Positions 1 through 7,058 are shown, counted from the first letter of the stretch. The stretch is DNA of 11,296 bases from an uncultured Lachnospiraceae bacterium (GCA_910586405.1 CAJUII010000105.1:1-11296); one strand, 5' to 3'. Notes: a model not told the origin generated them from the sequence alone. Numbers and translations: made by a program.

Positions 1-51
1 TCTGTGCGATAAGGCTCACGAAAACGTCCGTAGCGTCCAGCTCGCCGTCAA

Positions 52-360
52 ATAGCCGTTTGCCGCGCTGAATGTATCCTGATAATTCTTTGTGTTAGCT
101 GCACGCCAGTCAGACTCATGACCAACCTGTGCAAAGCCTACACTGATCGTTCCACCGTCTGCTGCCGGTGCGGGTGCTTCTGCCTCACTCTCCGCGGGTG
201 CGGGTGCCTCACTCTCTGCCGGTGCGGGCGCAGGTGCTTCCTGCTTCTCCTCTGGCGCCGGTTCAGGTGCAGGAGTGGATGCGGGTGCATCACCTCCGCA
301 AGCGGTAAGGCTGGCTACTGTCATAGCTGCAACGAGTAACGATACGACTTTTTTCTTCAT
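52..360 (-). pseudogene. Truncated ABC transporter substrate-binding lipoprotein (N-terminal part, sugar-type)
   Basis: The protein starts with a short basic, hydrophobic signal peptide and an LTAC lipobox with the lipidated Cys at residue 21. A Pro/Ala/Glu/Ser linker follows to about residue 69, then the first strand and helix of a periplasmic-binding-protein type 1 fold (TISVGFAQVGHESDWRAANT). The VGF-QVG-ES-WR pattern is typical of YtfQ-like and related sugar-binding proteins that deliver substrate to an ABC importer outside the membrane. The start is supported by AGGGAGGAAAC just upstream of ATG 360. After NGY (codon at 54-52) the family pattern (a D-A-x-x-x-Q-x-NQ segment) is lost and the frame ends at a TGA at 18-16. 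A normal member is about 330 residues, so only about 100 are here. It could be a genuine disruption or a contig-end artefact. Family assignment is confident; the cause of the break is not. Confidence 0.8.
162..240. repeat. Short imperfect tandem repeats in the lipoprotein linker
   Basis: The sequence holds imperfect repeats of a GGTGCGGGTGCxTCxxxCTC-like unit. They encode the low-complexity APAESEAPAPAESEAEAPAPA linker between the lipidated cysteine and the binding domain. Such repeats easily change copy number by slippage and probably only set the length of a flexible tether. Confidence 0.6.
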
Positions 361-389
361 TTTTGTTTCCTCCCTATATCTCGTTTTGT

Positions 390-410
390 CAGAAACCTTT
401 TTCGTTTCTG
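390..410 (-). promoter_or_regulatory. Small inverted repeat upstream of the lipoprotein gene
   Basis: A perfect 7-bp inverted repeat, CAGAAAC and GTTTCTG with a 7-nt loop, lies 30 nt upstream of the lipoprotein start and before its ribosome binding site. It may be an operator or a 5'-leader hairpin. It is not followed by a T-run on the minus strand, so it is not a terminator. I could not identify a convincing -35/-10 pair here, so its position relative to transcription is unknown. Confidence 0.35.
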
Positions 411-458
411 CAAGTTAATTTTAATGAAAGGAAAGTTGAAAATTTTGCCCGTGTGCAT

Positions 459-488
459 AAAAAGACAGGAGCTGAAACTGCCCCTGCC
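459..488 (-). terminator. Rho-independent terminator of the chaperone operon
   Basis: On the minus strand a 9-bp stem (GGCAGGGGC with GCTCCTGTC, including two G-U pairs) encloses the 7-nt loop AGTTTCA and is followed directly by TTTTT. It sits 13 nt after the stop codon of the SEC-C gene and separates the chaperone operon from the downstream lipoprotein gene. Confidence 0.8.
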
Positions 489-500
489 TTTCTCCAATCA

Positions 501-1901
501 CTATCCTTTTCCACAGCAATTCTTATATTTCTTGCCGCTCCCGCAGGGGCAGGGTTCATTGCGCCCTATTTTCCTGTCCTTGCGGACAAAGGTTCCCTCC
601 TCCTGACTGTCCCATTGAATCTGTTCTATATGGCACCGTCTGTCAGGATACAGTTCATAATAGTGCCCGCACTGGAATTTCGCCTCCATCCTCAAGTATT
701 CCGCCAGCACGTCCTCTATCATATACTGTCTGTTTTCCCCTGTGCATCTGCGCACCATATCCCAGACATCGATACCGCACTCATAAAGGTCAGGATACTC
801 CTCTTTCAGAAGATCCAGCTCTTTGCGCTGCTTTGGCCACGCCTCAAGCTGACAGAGAAACGCATCCATCTGCATAAAGCAGGCGTACTCATCAAAAGAA
901 TCTCTCGGAAACGCTGTGTCATCCAGCAGCATAAAGGCTTTTACAGTCAGCTTCATAAGCTCACTGAACCGATCATCCTCCATCATCTGAAAAACATCTA
1001 ACATCTCCGTTGGCATATTGTCTGGAAGAACTTCCGAAACCAGCTCTTTGAGTTTATCAACTAATCTTTTAAGTTTCTTCCCATGATTTCTGGAAGCCAC
1101 TAGACGGACAAACAGTAAGACTGACACGATCTGTTCTTCATACCCTTCAAGCTGGTCTTCAATCTGCTCCAAAAACAAACAGCACTTTTCCGCCACATCC
1201 TCCACCGGGTACGGCTCAGCCATACAATTCATAAACAGCCCTGTGTATGCCTCTAAGAGCTCTAGTATCATCTGATTCGTCTTTTCGGCGGGAACAGAAT
1301 CTACCAGCTCCTGTAAAATCTGAACGGACTCCTGATATTTTTCCCGGTCATAGCAGCAATGACTGTACAAATTCAGGAAATCAATCTCGCGCTCCCCCTC
1401 CTTATATGCAGTCTGGAACATCGCATAGGCCTTGCGCTGATAGCCTCTGATATGATATGCTTTTGCCAGCTCACTTTTATAAAAAAGCTTATCCGGGAAG
1501 CGTTCTACGAGCTTCTCATAGGCTTTGACACCTTTTCCGTTCTTTCCTTCCAGCATACAGCATCTCGCGTACATATAGAGAAAACATTCTGCCTCTTGGT
1601 AATATTTTATTCCTTCCTGCGCCGTTAATAATGCCTTGGCATAATCTCCCTCCTCGAGCAGCTGCTGTATCTGGTCAAACATGCTCAATGCAAAGCTATC
1701 ATCTTCGGGAAATTCAAGCTGGAAATCATGTTTGGGCTTATCCTTTTCCTCCAGCAGGCGTTCATAGGCGGCTCGAATCTCCTGAAACCGTTCGGGGTTC
1801 TTTTCAGGGGAATATTCTCTTATGAGCTTAAAATATGCCCTTTTGATTTTTTTCTCGTCCGCGTCCTCCTGAATGCCAAGAATTTCATAATCTTTTCTCA
1901 T
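501..1901 (-). CDS. J-domain-like / TPR / SEC-C protein, partner of the adjacent Hsp70
   Basis: The protein has 466 residues in three parts. Residues 2-52 follow the J-domain pattern (DYEILGI, then KKIKRAYFKLIREYSPEKNPE, then a FQEIRAAYE helix), but the invariant HPD triad is S31-P32-E33. About residues 85-205 form TPR-like helical pairs (YAKALL, KAYEKLVERFP, GYQRKAYAMF). The last 21 residues are a SEC-C zinc motif with Cys451, Cys453, Cys462 and Cys463 (PCPCGSGKKYKNCC). The start ATG overlaps the Hsp70 stop as ATGA and has GGAG upstream, so translation is probably coupled. J domains normally stimulate Hsp70 ATPase through HPD; with this lost, the protein may dock on the Hsp70 differently or act as a client adaptor (inference). 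It is the last gene of the operon, followed by a terminator. Architecture is confident; function is inferred. Confidence 0.85.
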   Translation of the reverse strand: MRKDYEILGIQEDADEKKIKRAYFKLIREYSPEKNPERFQEIRAAYERLLEEKDKPKHDFQLEFPEDDSFALSMFDQIQQLLEEGDYAKALLTAQEGIKYYQEAECFLYMYARCCMLEGKNGKGVKAYEKLVERFPDKLFYKSELAKAYHIRGYQRKAYAMFQTAYKEGEREIDFLNLYSHCCYDREKYQESVQILQELVDSVPAEKTNQMILELLEAYTGLFMNCMAEPYPVEDVAEKCCLFLEQIEDQLEGYEEQIVSVLLFVRLVASRNHGKKLKRLVDKLKELVSEVLPDNMPTEMLDVFQMMEDDRFSELMKLTVKAFMLLDDTAFPRDSFDEYACFMQMDAFLCQLEAWPKQRKELDLLKEEYPDLYECGIDVWDMVRRCTGENRQYMIEDVLAEYLRMEAKFQCGHYYELYPDRRCHIEQIQWDSQEEGTFVRKDRKIGRNEPCPCGSGKKYKNCCGKG

Positions 1902-3574
1902 TGCTGCTCTCCTATGTAATACAATAACTTCTCCTCAAATTCCTCCGCCTGTTCCTCATCTTCTTCCAAGACCGCTCTTTTCAGATAATACAAAAGATCT
2001 TCCGCCCGCTTGTCCTCCGCGTGATTTTTCAGCCACTTCTCTGCGCGTCTGACGGCAGATCTGTACTCCCCTGCCAGTTCTGAGGATTTCCAATCGCTGA
2101 CATCTTCCCGCTCTTCTTTTGTGCCAAGCATGTTGATCTCAATCGAAGCTTCCTTTCCAGTACTCACTATCTTTCCTGTCACATGCAGCATTCCATTCTG
2201 ATTATACGTGAAAGAAACGTCGATCGCTTCTTTTCCGGCAGCTCTGTCTGGAATGCCCTTGAGGACAAATTCTCCAATACAGTGATTGTACCGTACACAG
2301 GAGGATTCTCCCTGATACACCTCAATGACCGCCTCTGTCTGCCCGTCCCATGAGGTATAAAATTTCTGTTTTTTTGTGGTTGGTATCGTTTTATTCCTCG
2401 GAATAATAACGCTCATATATTCATCATCATAGCCATGAATCGCCCGAACACCCAGTGTGTAGGGATTGACATCGGTCATCACAATCTCGCTGCTCTCGTC
2501 GATCAGCCCCGATATAATGGCTGCCTGTATCGCTGCCCCCTGCGCCACTGCGTAGTCCGGGTCAACTGCCGCCTCCGGCTTCTTATCGAAATATGCCTCG
2601 ATATCCCTGCGCACCAGCGGAACGCGGGTGGAACCGCCCACCAGCAGAATTTTGTCAAGCTCCCCGGCGGAAATACCGCTGTCTGAGAGCACCACCTTGA
2701 TCGGCTCGTGCGTGCGCTCCACCAAATCCTGAATCAGCTCCTCGAACTTGGCGCGCGTGAGAACTTCATCCATCGCGTAGGGTACTTCGTCTTTCACCGT
2801 GAGCACTGGCAATTGTATGGTATATTCCTCCTGCGTGCTTAGTGCAATCTTGCAGCGCAGCGCCTCATCACGTACACGCGCCATCGCATACAGGTCTTTT
2901 GTCAGGTCGATACCATGCTTTTCCTGAAACCGGTTTGTCAAATATTGGATTAACCGCTCGTCAAAATCTTTTCCGCCCAGTTTGTTGTCTCCGCTGCTTG
3001 CCTTCACTTCAAGCACGCCCTCAAACATTTCCAGAAGCGTCACATCAAACGTGCCGCCGCCCAGATCGTAAACCAGCACGTAACTCTCCTCGTCCATGTG
3101 CTCCAAGCCATAACTCAGTGCCGCCGCTGTCGGCTCATTGATGATGCGGTCTACCATAAAACCCGCTGCTCTTCCGGCTTCCATTGTCTCCTGACGCTGT
3201 ATTTCATCAAAGTATGCCGGCACAGAAATGACAGCCCGTGTAATATCCTCGCCAAGGTATGTCCCCGCATACGTTCTGACATAGGATAAGATCATTGCAG
3301 AGATTTCTACAGGAGAATACTGCCGTTTTCCTATCATAACCAGCTCGTCTGTCCCAATCAGGCGCTTCACTTCCCTGACAGTGCGCTCTGGCGCGATCAG
3401 AAGCTGTGCCTCTGCCTTCTCTCCCACAATGATGTTGCCTGTGTCATCTACCCCTACGATGGAAGGTGTGACTTCCCTGCCGTCAAAATTGAGCATAAGA
3501 ACCGGCTTTCCATCCTGATACACTGCCGCCTCGGTAGTTGACGTACCTAAATCAATTCCTATAATTGTATCCAT
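1898..3574 (-). CDS. HscC-like short Hsp70 chaperone
   Basis: The 558-residue protein is a complete Hsp70 of the short type (E. coli HscC is about the same length; DnaK is about 640). The ATPase domain shows the phosphate-1 loop GIDLGTST (6-13), the catalytic Lys70 in EVKRLIG, NEPTAAALSYG (146-156), the phosphate-2 loop DLGGGTFDV (170-178) and the adenosine motif LLVGGSTRVP near residue 315. The interdomain linker region reads IVMTDVNPYTLGV, like HscC rather than the DnaK LLLDVTP. A beta substrate-binding domain follows and then a shortened lid, rich in Glu and Lys, without a DnaK-type acidic EEV tail. ATP-driven cytoplasmic folding of a specific client set is expected. It lies 38 nt downstream of the GrpE-like gene with GGAG before its ATG, and overlaps the J-like gene by 4 nt, so the three genes form one operon. 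Confidence 0.95.
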   Translation of the reverse strand: MDTIIGIDLGTSTTEAAVYQDGKPVLMLNFDGREVTPSIVGVDDTGNIIVGEKAEAQLLIAPERTVREVKRLIGTDELVMIGKRQYSPVEISAMILSYVRTYAGTYLGEDITRAVISVPAYFDEIQRQETMEAGRAAGFMVDRIINEPTAAALSYGLEHMDEESYVLVYDLGGGTFDVTLLEMFEGVLEVKASSGDNKLGGKDFDERLIQYLTNRFQEKHGIDLTKDLYAMARVRDEALRCKIALSTQEEYTIQLPVLTVKDEVPYAMDEVLTRAKFEELIQDLVERTHEPIKVVLSDSGISAGELDKILLVGGSTRVPLVRRDIEAYFDKKPEAAVDPDYAVAQGAAIQAAIISGLIDESSEIVMTDVNPYTLGVRAIHGYDDEYMSVIIPRNKTIPTTKKQKFYTSWDGQTEAVIEVYQGESSCVRYNHCIGEFVLKGIPDRAAGKEAIDVSFTYNQNGMLHVTGKIVSTGKEASIEINMLGTKEEREDVSDWKSSELAGEYRSAVRRAEKWLKNHAEDKRAEDLLYYLKRAVLEEDEEQAEEFEEKLLYYIGEQQ

Positions 3575-3612
3575 CTTTTTTCTCCTTTGTCTCCTGATTT
3601 GAATTTTCTGTA

Positions 3613-4242
3613 TTATGACTTACGGTACGCAGTCACGCGCGCTTTTCTGATCACTGTGCCATGATAAAGCATCCCCTGACTGTACACTCTATCTATCTTC
3701 CCCTCCTGCTCCCTGCTGGCTGGTTCTACCGCCTGAAGAACTTCGTGCAGGCGGTAATCCACCGGCTCTCCTGACACACCTGTCAGTTCTATCGCACAAA
3801 GCATACTCTCTGCCTGAATCTTTCCCTTGAGCATGGCATACTGCTGCTGCCACGCTTTCCTAGCGGCTTCCCCCGTTTCCTGTGGCTGTCCTGTGATCCA
3901 CTGCTCAAACAATTCCATCTGCTGCTGATACAGCTGTACCAGCTCCAAGAGCTTCTGCTCCCGCTTCCTAGCCTCTTCCTGCTGCTGATGCAACTGCCGC
4001 TGCCTTTCTTCCTCCTCCTGCATCGAATCCAGAAAATCCTCAACAGAATCCGACAGTCCTCTCACCGCCTTGTGATTCTTCTCAAGCTGCTCCTTCATCT
4101 GTTCATCAAAATGTTTCTGCTGTTCCTCCTGCATCCGCGACAGCTCCTGCTTCTGCCGCATGAATTCCTCCGCCACCACCTCCTGTATGACAGACTTTAT
4201 CTGCGCTGTTTTCCTGTTATTGTTCCTGCTTCCGAATATCAT
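3613..4242 (-). CDS. GrpE-like nucleotide exchange factor with long Gln/Glu-rich coiled coil
   Basis: The 209-residue protein has a basic N-terminus, then a long heptad-rich coiled coil (about residues 15-130) very rich in Gln, Glu and Lys. Its last 60 residues match the GrpE beta domain: a DYRLHEVL segment (GrpE: D-x-x-LHEAV), then GKIDRVYSQGMLYHGTVIRK and ARVTAYRK (181-208), which parallels the GrpE ending G-T-V-x-x-V-x-Q-x-GY-x-x-x-x-R-V-x-R-x-A-x-V. GrpE dimers release ADP from Hsp70, so this is very likely the exchange factor of the Hsp70 encoded next. The start ATG 4242 has AAGGAG 9 nt upstream; the ATG 4 nt further upstream is in another frame. It is the first gene of the operon. The sequence between coil and beta domain (WITGQPQETGEAARKAWQQQ) is unlike standard GrpE, so the assignment rests mainly on the C-terminus and context. 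Confidence 0.82.
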   Translation of the reverse strand: MIFGSRNNNRKTAQIKSVIQEVVAEEFMRQKQELSRMQEEQQKHFDEQMKEQLEKNHKAVRGLSDSVEDFLDSMQEEEERQRQLHQQQEEARKREQKLLELVQLYQQQMELFEQWITGQPQETGEAARKAWQQQYAMLKGKIQAESMLCAIELTGVSGEPVDYRLHEVLQAVEPASREQEGKIDRVYSQGMLYHGTVIRKARVTAYRKS

Positions 4243-4277
4243 CCATTTTCTCCTTGTATTCTGTTGTCATTTTCTCT

Positions 4278-4305
4278 ATTATAACAAAATCCCGCTGTTT
4301 ATCAA
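4278..4305 (-). promoter_or_regulatory. Sigma-A-type promoter of the GrpE-like/Hsp70/J operon
   Basis: The minus strand reads TTGATA (4305-4300), a 16-nt spacer and a perfect TATAAT (4283-4278), about 35 nt before the first start codon. There is no CIRCE element (TTAGCACTC-N9-GAGTGCTAA) around it, so HrcA heat-shock control of the kind used for dnaK/groE is not indicated. Confidence 0.75.
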
Positions 4306-4360
4306 TCCTTGTTTGAAAGATAATACAGAATTAGTCTGAAAAATATGCAGGAGAGCAGTG

Positions 4361-5056
4361 TTATAATATGCCAGAATCACACCACAATGCAATTTCTGTA
4401 ATCAGTTCTGTCGGAAGCGGCTTATTATAAGGAAATTGGATTGCCCCCTTGCTTGTCTTATACGCCTTTAGCTTGTCTGCAAATGCTTCCACGGCTTCTG
4501 GTCCGGGGTACAGTCCAACATGCTTCTTAAAGGCAGCAAACTGTATCAAATTCCGCTTTTTCCAGTAAGTAGGCATACTCCATGACAGTTTCTGTACGGC
4601 ATCTGGCAGTGCAGACCGAATCGCTGCATTCATTTGTTCAAGATGGGGCTGTGCTTCCTTAGGCTGTCGTTGAATATACTCTTCGATTGTGCTGGCCGCA
4701 TCACTCCCATCCCGCAGTATTTTGTCCATTGCCTTTCCTTTTGCCAGCTCGTCAATCAGTTTATCGAGATACCGTATTTCCTGCATTAGCGGCTCTGAAA
4801 TCTCCTCCACGCGCACGCCGCAGACGGTTCCCTTGATTAGCTTTCTGTTGGGATTTAACTTGGGTGCATTGCGGAAAAAGTCTCCATATGGGACCTGACT
4901 GTGTACCGCGTGCTCAATTGCCTCGGCTGTATAGCCCGTCAGCCAGCATATGATCTGGTCTGCTTCTTCTTTGGTTCGTCCCTTTTTCTCCGCCTTAGAG
5001 ACAAGCAGCGGATATACTTTGCCAAAGGGCATGGCGTATACTTTTTCATTGTCCAT
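4361..5056 (-). CDS. DUF2200-DUF1801 fusion protein
   Basis: Two small domains that are usually separate proteins are joined here in 231 residues. Residues 1-115 match DUF2200 (MDNEKVYAMPFGKVYPLLVS, then GRTKEEADQIICWLTGY, YGDFF, LNPNR, CGVRVEEI and MQEIRYLDKLIDELAKGKAM). Residues about 122-225 match the DUF1801/YdhG-like fold (TIEEYIQRQP, SWSMPTYW, FAAFKKHVGLYPGPEAVEAF, YKTSKGAIQFPYNKPLP). Bacillus YdhG has been described as a frataxin-like iron protein, but most DUF1801 members have no known role and no enzymatic residues are evident. The chosen start (ATG 5056) has a perfect AGGAGG 7 nt upstream; an in-frame extension to 5149 would run back through the promoter and ribosome binding site and is rejected. 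The gene is cytoplasmic and monocistronic by context. Function is unknown. Confidence 0.85.
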   Translation of the reverse strand: MDNEKVYAMPFGKVYPLLVSKAEKKGRTKEEADQIICWLTGYTAEAIEHAVHSQVPYGDFFRNAPKLNPNRKLIKGTVCGVRVEEISEPLMQEIRYLDKLIDELAKGKAMDKILRDGSDAASTIEEYIQRQPKEAQPHLEQMNAAIRSALPDAVQKLSWSMPTYWKKRNLIQFAAFKKHVGLYPGPEAVEAFADKLKAYKTSKGAIQFPYNKPLPTELITEIALWCDSGIL

Positions 5057-5096
5057 TTGATATCCTCCTTTTTGTGATTTTGTCTGTACTGGTTTT

Positions 5097-5102
5097 ATTA
5101 TA
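5097..5102 (-). promoter_or_regulatory. -10 element of the DUF2200-DUF1801 gene
   Basis: The minus strand has a perfect TATAAT 41 nt upstream of the chosen start. The -35 region is poor (TTTATT-like at the right distance), so an activator or simple weak transcription is possible. Confidence 0.5.
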
Positions 5103-5142
5103 CCGCATCTCAATTTTTTAATAAAGAGATGAGATCGCCGTA

Positions 5143-5171
5143 TTGACAATCTTCTATATAAAGAGTAGAAT
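5143..5171 (+). promoter_or_regulatory. Sigma-A promoter of the blaI-like/blaR1-like operon
   Basis: A perfect -35 TTGACA (5143-5148), a 17-nt spacer and the -10 TAGAAT (5166-5171) place the transcription start near 5178, about 35 nt before the repressor gene. This near-consensus promoter fits a gene pair that is normally held down by a repressor. Confidence 0.8.
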
Positions 5172-5181
5172 AAATTTATAA

Positions 5182-5192
5182 ACTACTGTAGT
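5182..5192. promoter_or_regulatory. BlaI/MecI-type operator
   Basis: ACTAC-T-GTAGT is a perfect odd-centred palindrome, matching the CTACA/TGTAG half-site logic of BlaI, MecI and CopY-type operators. It lies just downstream of the predicted transcription start and before the ribosome binding site of the BlaI-family gene, the expected place for autorepression. Only one copy is seen; the divergent gene's -10 element is 80 nt away and is probably not covered. Confidence 0.7.
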
Positions 5193-5213
5193 CGTGTGAA
5201 AGGAGGAACCACG

Positions 5214-5573
5214 ATGGACATCAAACTATTTGATTCGGAATTAAAAGTGATGAGCGTCCTCTGGCGCGAGGGTGACACCACTGCCAAACATCTGTCAGAT
5301 GTTTTAAAAGAAGAGACCGGCTGGAACATGAACACCACGTATACACTGATAAAGCGTTGTATCAAAAAAGGGGCAATCGAGCGTTCTGAGCCACATTTCA
5401 TGTGTCATGCCCTGATTCCGCAAGAAGAAGTGCAGGATGCCAAAACAGACGAACTCATAGATAAAATGTTTGACGGGTCTGTCGATAAGCTGTTTGCTGC
5501 CCTGCTGAGCCGCAAAAAACTATCCGCCCAGCAGATAAAAAAATTAAAACAGATTGTCACGGATTTGGAGTGA
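5214..5573 (+). CDS. BlaI/MecI/CopY-family transcriptional repressor
   Basis: The 119-residue protein has the family's winged-helix N-terminus (LFDSELKVMSVLWREGDTTA, then HLSDVL, NMNTTYTLIKRCIKKG with the recognition helix, and a wing near SEPHFMCHAL), followed by a helical dimerisation tail. In the paradigm, a dimer represses its own operon and is removed when the partner M56 protease is activated by a signal. The start ATG 5214 has AGGAGG 7 nt upstream; an in-frame GTG at 5196 would place the ribosome binding site inside the gene and is rejected. The next gene begins 4 nt after the stop, so the two are co-translated. No beta-lactamase or mec-like target is adjacent, so the regulon is unknown. 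Confidence 0.92.
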   Translation: MDIKLFDSELKVMSVLWREGDTTAKHLSDVLKEETGWNMNTTYTLIKRCIKKGAIERSEPHFMCHALIPQEEVQDAKTDELIDKMFDGSVDKLFAALLSRKKLSAQQIKKLKQIVTDLE

Positions 5574-5577
5574 GGTG

Positions 5578-7056
5578 ATGCGCATGAGTCTATTCAAAAT
5601 GAGCCTTTCCGGGGCTGTCATTATCCTTGCAGTACTCATAGTACGAGCACTGTTTATCAACCGCCTTCCCAAGAAAACGTTTGTAATTTTGTGGGAAATA
5701 GTACTTGTACGGCTGCTGCTTCCATTTACAGTTCCGTCCGTATTTAGTGTCTATACGCTGGCAAACCGCAGTATCTCCACGGCCGTATCGGATAAACCAA
5801 AAGCCGGTGATCTTGTCTCTGCCACCATGCAAGCCTTGGAACAGCCGCCAGAAAGCACCCCCTCTGTCTCTGTCTGGTTTGTAATCTGGTGTGTTGGAAT
5901 GATTCTATGTGCGTCATTTTTTGTCACCGCTTATCTGCGCTGCCGGGTGGAATTTCAGACTGCATTGCCTGTCAGTCATCCTTATGCAGCGAAATGGCTC
6001 CAAAGGCAGACGGTAAAGCGCAGGCTCTCCATACGGCAGTCGGACAAAATATCCACACCGCTGACGTATGGCATATGGCATCCTGTAATCTTAATGCCAA
6101 AAGATACAGACTGGGAGAATTTGAATCTGTTACAGTATATTCTCTCTCATGAATGTGTCCATATTGAGCGTTTCGACGCCATCCGAAAGCTTATTACAGC
6201 GGCGGCGCTGTGCGTTCACTGGTTCAATCCTTTTGTCTGGATGATGTATTTCTTTTTCAACCGCGATATCGAGCTTTGCTGTGATGCGCTTGTTATCAGA
6301 CAATATGGCGAGAAATCAAAATCCGCCTACGCGAAAAGCCTGATTAGCATGGAGGCAAAGAAAAGCGGACTGCTGCCAATTATCAGTAATTTTAGCATCA
6401 ATGCATCCCAAGAACGGATACGGGCGATTATGACCACAAGGAAACCCACCCCTGCCATGGTGACAGCCTCCTGCCTGATTGTTTTTGTCACAGCCGGCCT
6501 ATTCGCCACCTCTGCCGCCGCGTCCGAAGCTGACAACCGCTATGACATACCTGCTGCCAGCAATTCCGTTTCCATCATCCACGAAAGCGCAGACATTCTC
6601 TATTACGACAATGGATATCCATATGTCCACGATATCCTTACCAACCATACGGACAAAACCATCACAGAAACACAATACTGTATGCTCGCTTATGACAAAA
6701 ACGGTTCGCCCTTAAAGCTCTTCTGGAATTTCCTTGACAGCAGCGCACAGAGCAGCTTTGAAAATATTGTCCAATCCAGCGAAAATCTTTTACCCACCCA
6801 CACGGAACAATACCGCGGCGGCTGGTCTCTCTATGATGGTGAAAAGATGACAGATTTTCCCCAAATTGGCGATGGCGGAGCAAATCAAGCGGCATATATA
6901 CTGATTTGCCTGAAGCAAGTGACTTTTGAGGATGCTTCTGTCTGGATAAACCCCGACTATGAAAACTGGCTGGAGCGCTATGCTGGCAAAGAAACCAGCA
7001 CCACACAGCTGCAAGAGTATTATCCGCATGAATATCAAATTCTGTTTCCAAAATAA
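5578..7056 (+). CDS. BlaR1-like M56 membrane metalloprotease with DUF5780-like sensor domain
   Basis: The protein has about 492 residues. N-terminal transmembrane segments lie near residues 5-28, 34-54 and 100-120. The cytoplasmic zinc protease follows: the HECVH motif at residues 191-195 (HExxH), then NRDIELCCD with Glu232 as the expected third zinc ligand, then the usual YAKSLI segment. A last membrane helix spans about 294-314. The outer domain (about 322-490) lacks the penicillin-binding SxxK/SxN/KTG motifs of BlaR1 and instead resembles DUF5780, a domain of unknown ligand found in Firmicutes (HDILTNHTDKTITETQYCML, AYILICLKQVTFEDASVW, NPDYENWLERYAGK). It probably senses something other than beta-lactam and inactivates the upstream repressor (inference). 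ATG 5578 is preferred because of GGAG 7 nt upstream; ATG 5584 is possible. No terminator was found after it. Confidence 0.9.
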   Translation: MRMSLFKMSLSGAVIILAVLIVRALFINRLPKKTFVILWEIVLVRLLLPFTVPSVFSVYTLANRSISTAVSDKPKAGDLVSATMQALEQPPESTPSVSVWFVIWCVGMILCASFFVTAYLRCRVEFQTALPVSHPYAAKWLQRQTVKRRLSIRQSDKISTPLTYGIWHPVILMPKDTDWENLNLLQYILSHECVHIERFDAIRKLITAAALCVHWFNPFVWMMYFFFNRDIELCCDALVIRQYGEKSKSAYAKSLISMEAKKSGLLPIISNFSINASQERIRAIMTTRKPTPAMVTASCLIVFVTAGLFATSAAASEADNRYDIPAASNSVSIIHESADILYYDNGYPYVHDILTNHTDKTITETQYCMLAYDKNGSPLKLFWNFLDSSAQSSFENIVQSSENLLPTHTEQYRGGWSLYDGEKMTDFPQIGDGGANQAAYILICLKQVTFEDASVWINPDYENWLERYAGKETSTTQLQEYYPHEYQILFPK

Positions 7057-7058
7057 TA

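Noticed and set aside
1..52. Left tip as a simple frameshift of the substrate-binding protein
   Set aside because: The shifted frame ends in SLIAQ, like the SFIAQ of this family, but the spacing is about 8 residues too short and the Q-x-NQ motif is missing, so chance similarity is more likely.
118..339. Cys-rich plus-strand frame (73 codons)
   Set aside because: The cysteines come from reading the Pro/Ala/Glu linker repeats of the lipoprotein on the opposite strand.
363..1001. Plus-strand open frame of 212 codons
   Set aside because: It is the complement of the J-like/SEC-C gene and of its terminator, has no ribosome binding site and shows no family pattern.
2842..3141. Plus-strand frame inside the Hsp70 gene
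   Set aside because: It is a shadow of a fully conserved ATPase-domain coding region, with no start signal.
4243..4360. Possible CIRCE heat-shock operator before the chaperone operon
   Set aside because: No TTAGCACTC/GAGTGCTAA halves are present on either strand.
4355..4368. TATAAT on the plus strand near the end of the DUF1801 domain
   Set aside because: There is no -35 at the right distance and no gene on the plus strand downstream for 800 bases; it overlaps the stop codon of a minus-strand gene.
6662..7051. Minus-strand frames opposite the DUF5780-like region
   Set aside because: They have no ribosome binding site or recognisable domain, and the plus strand is clearly coding.
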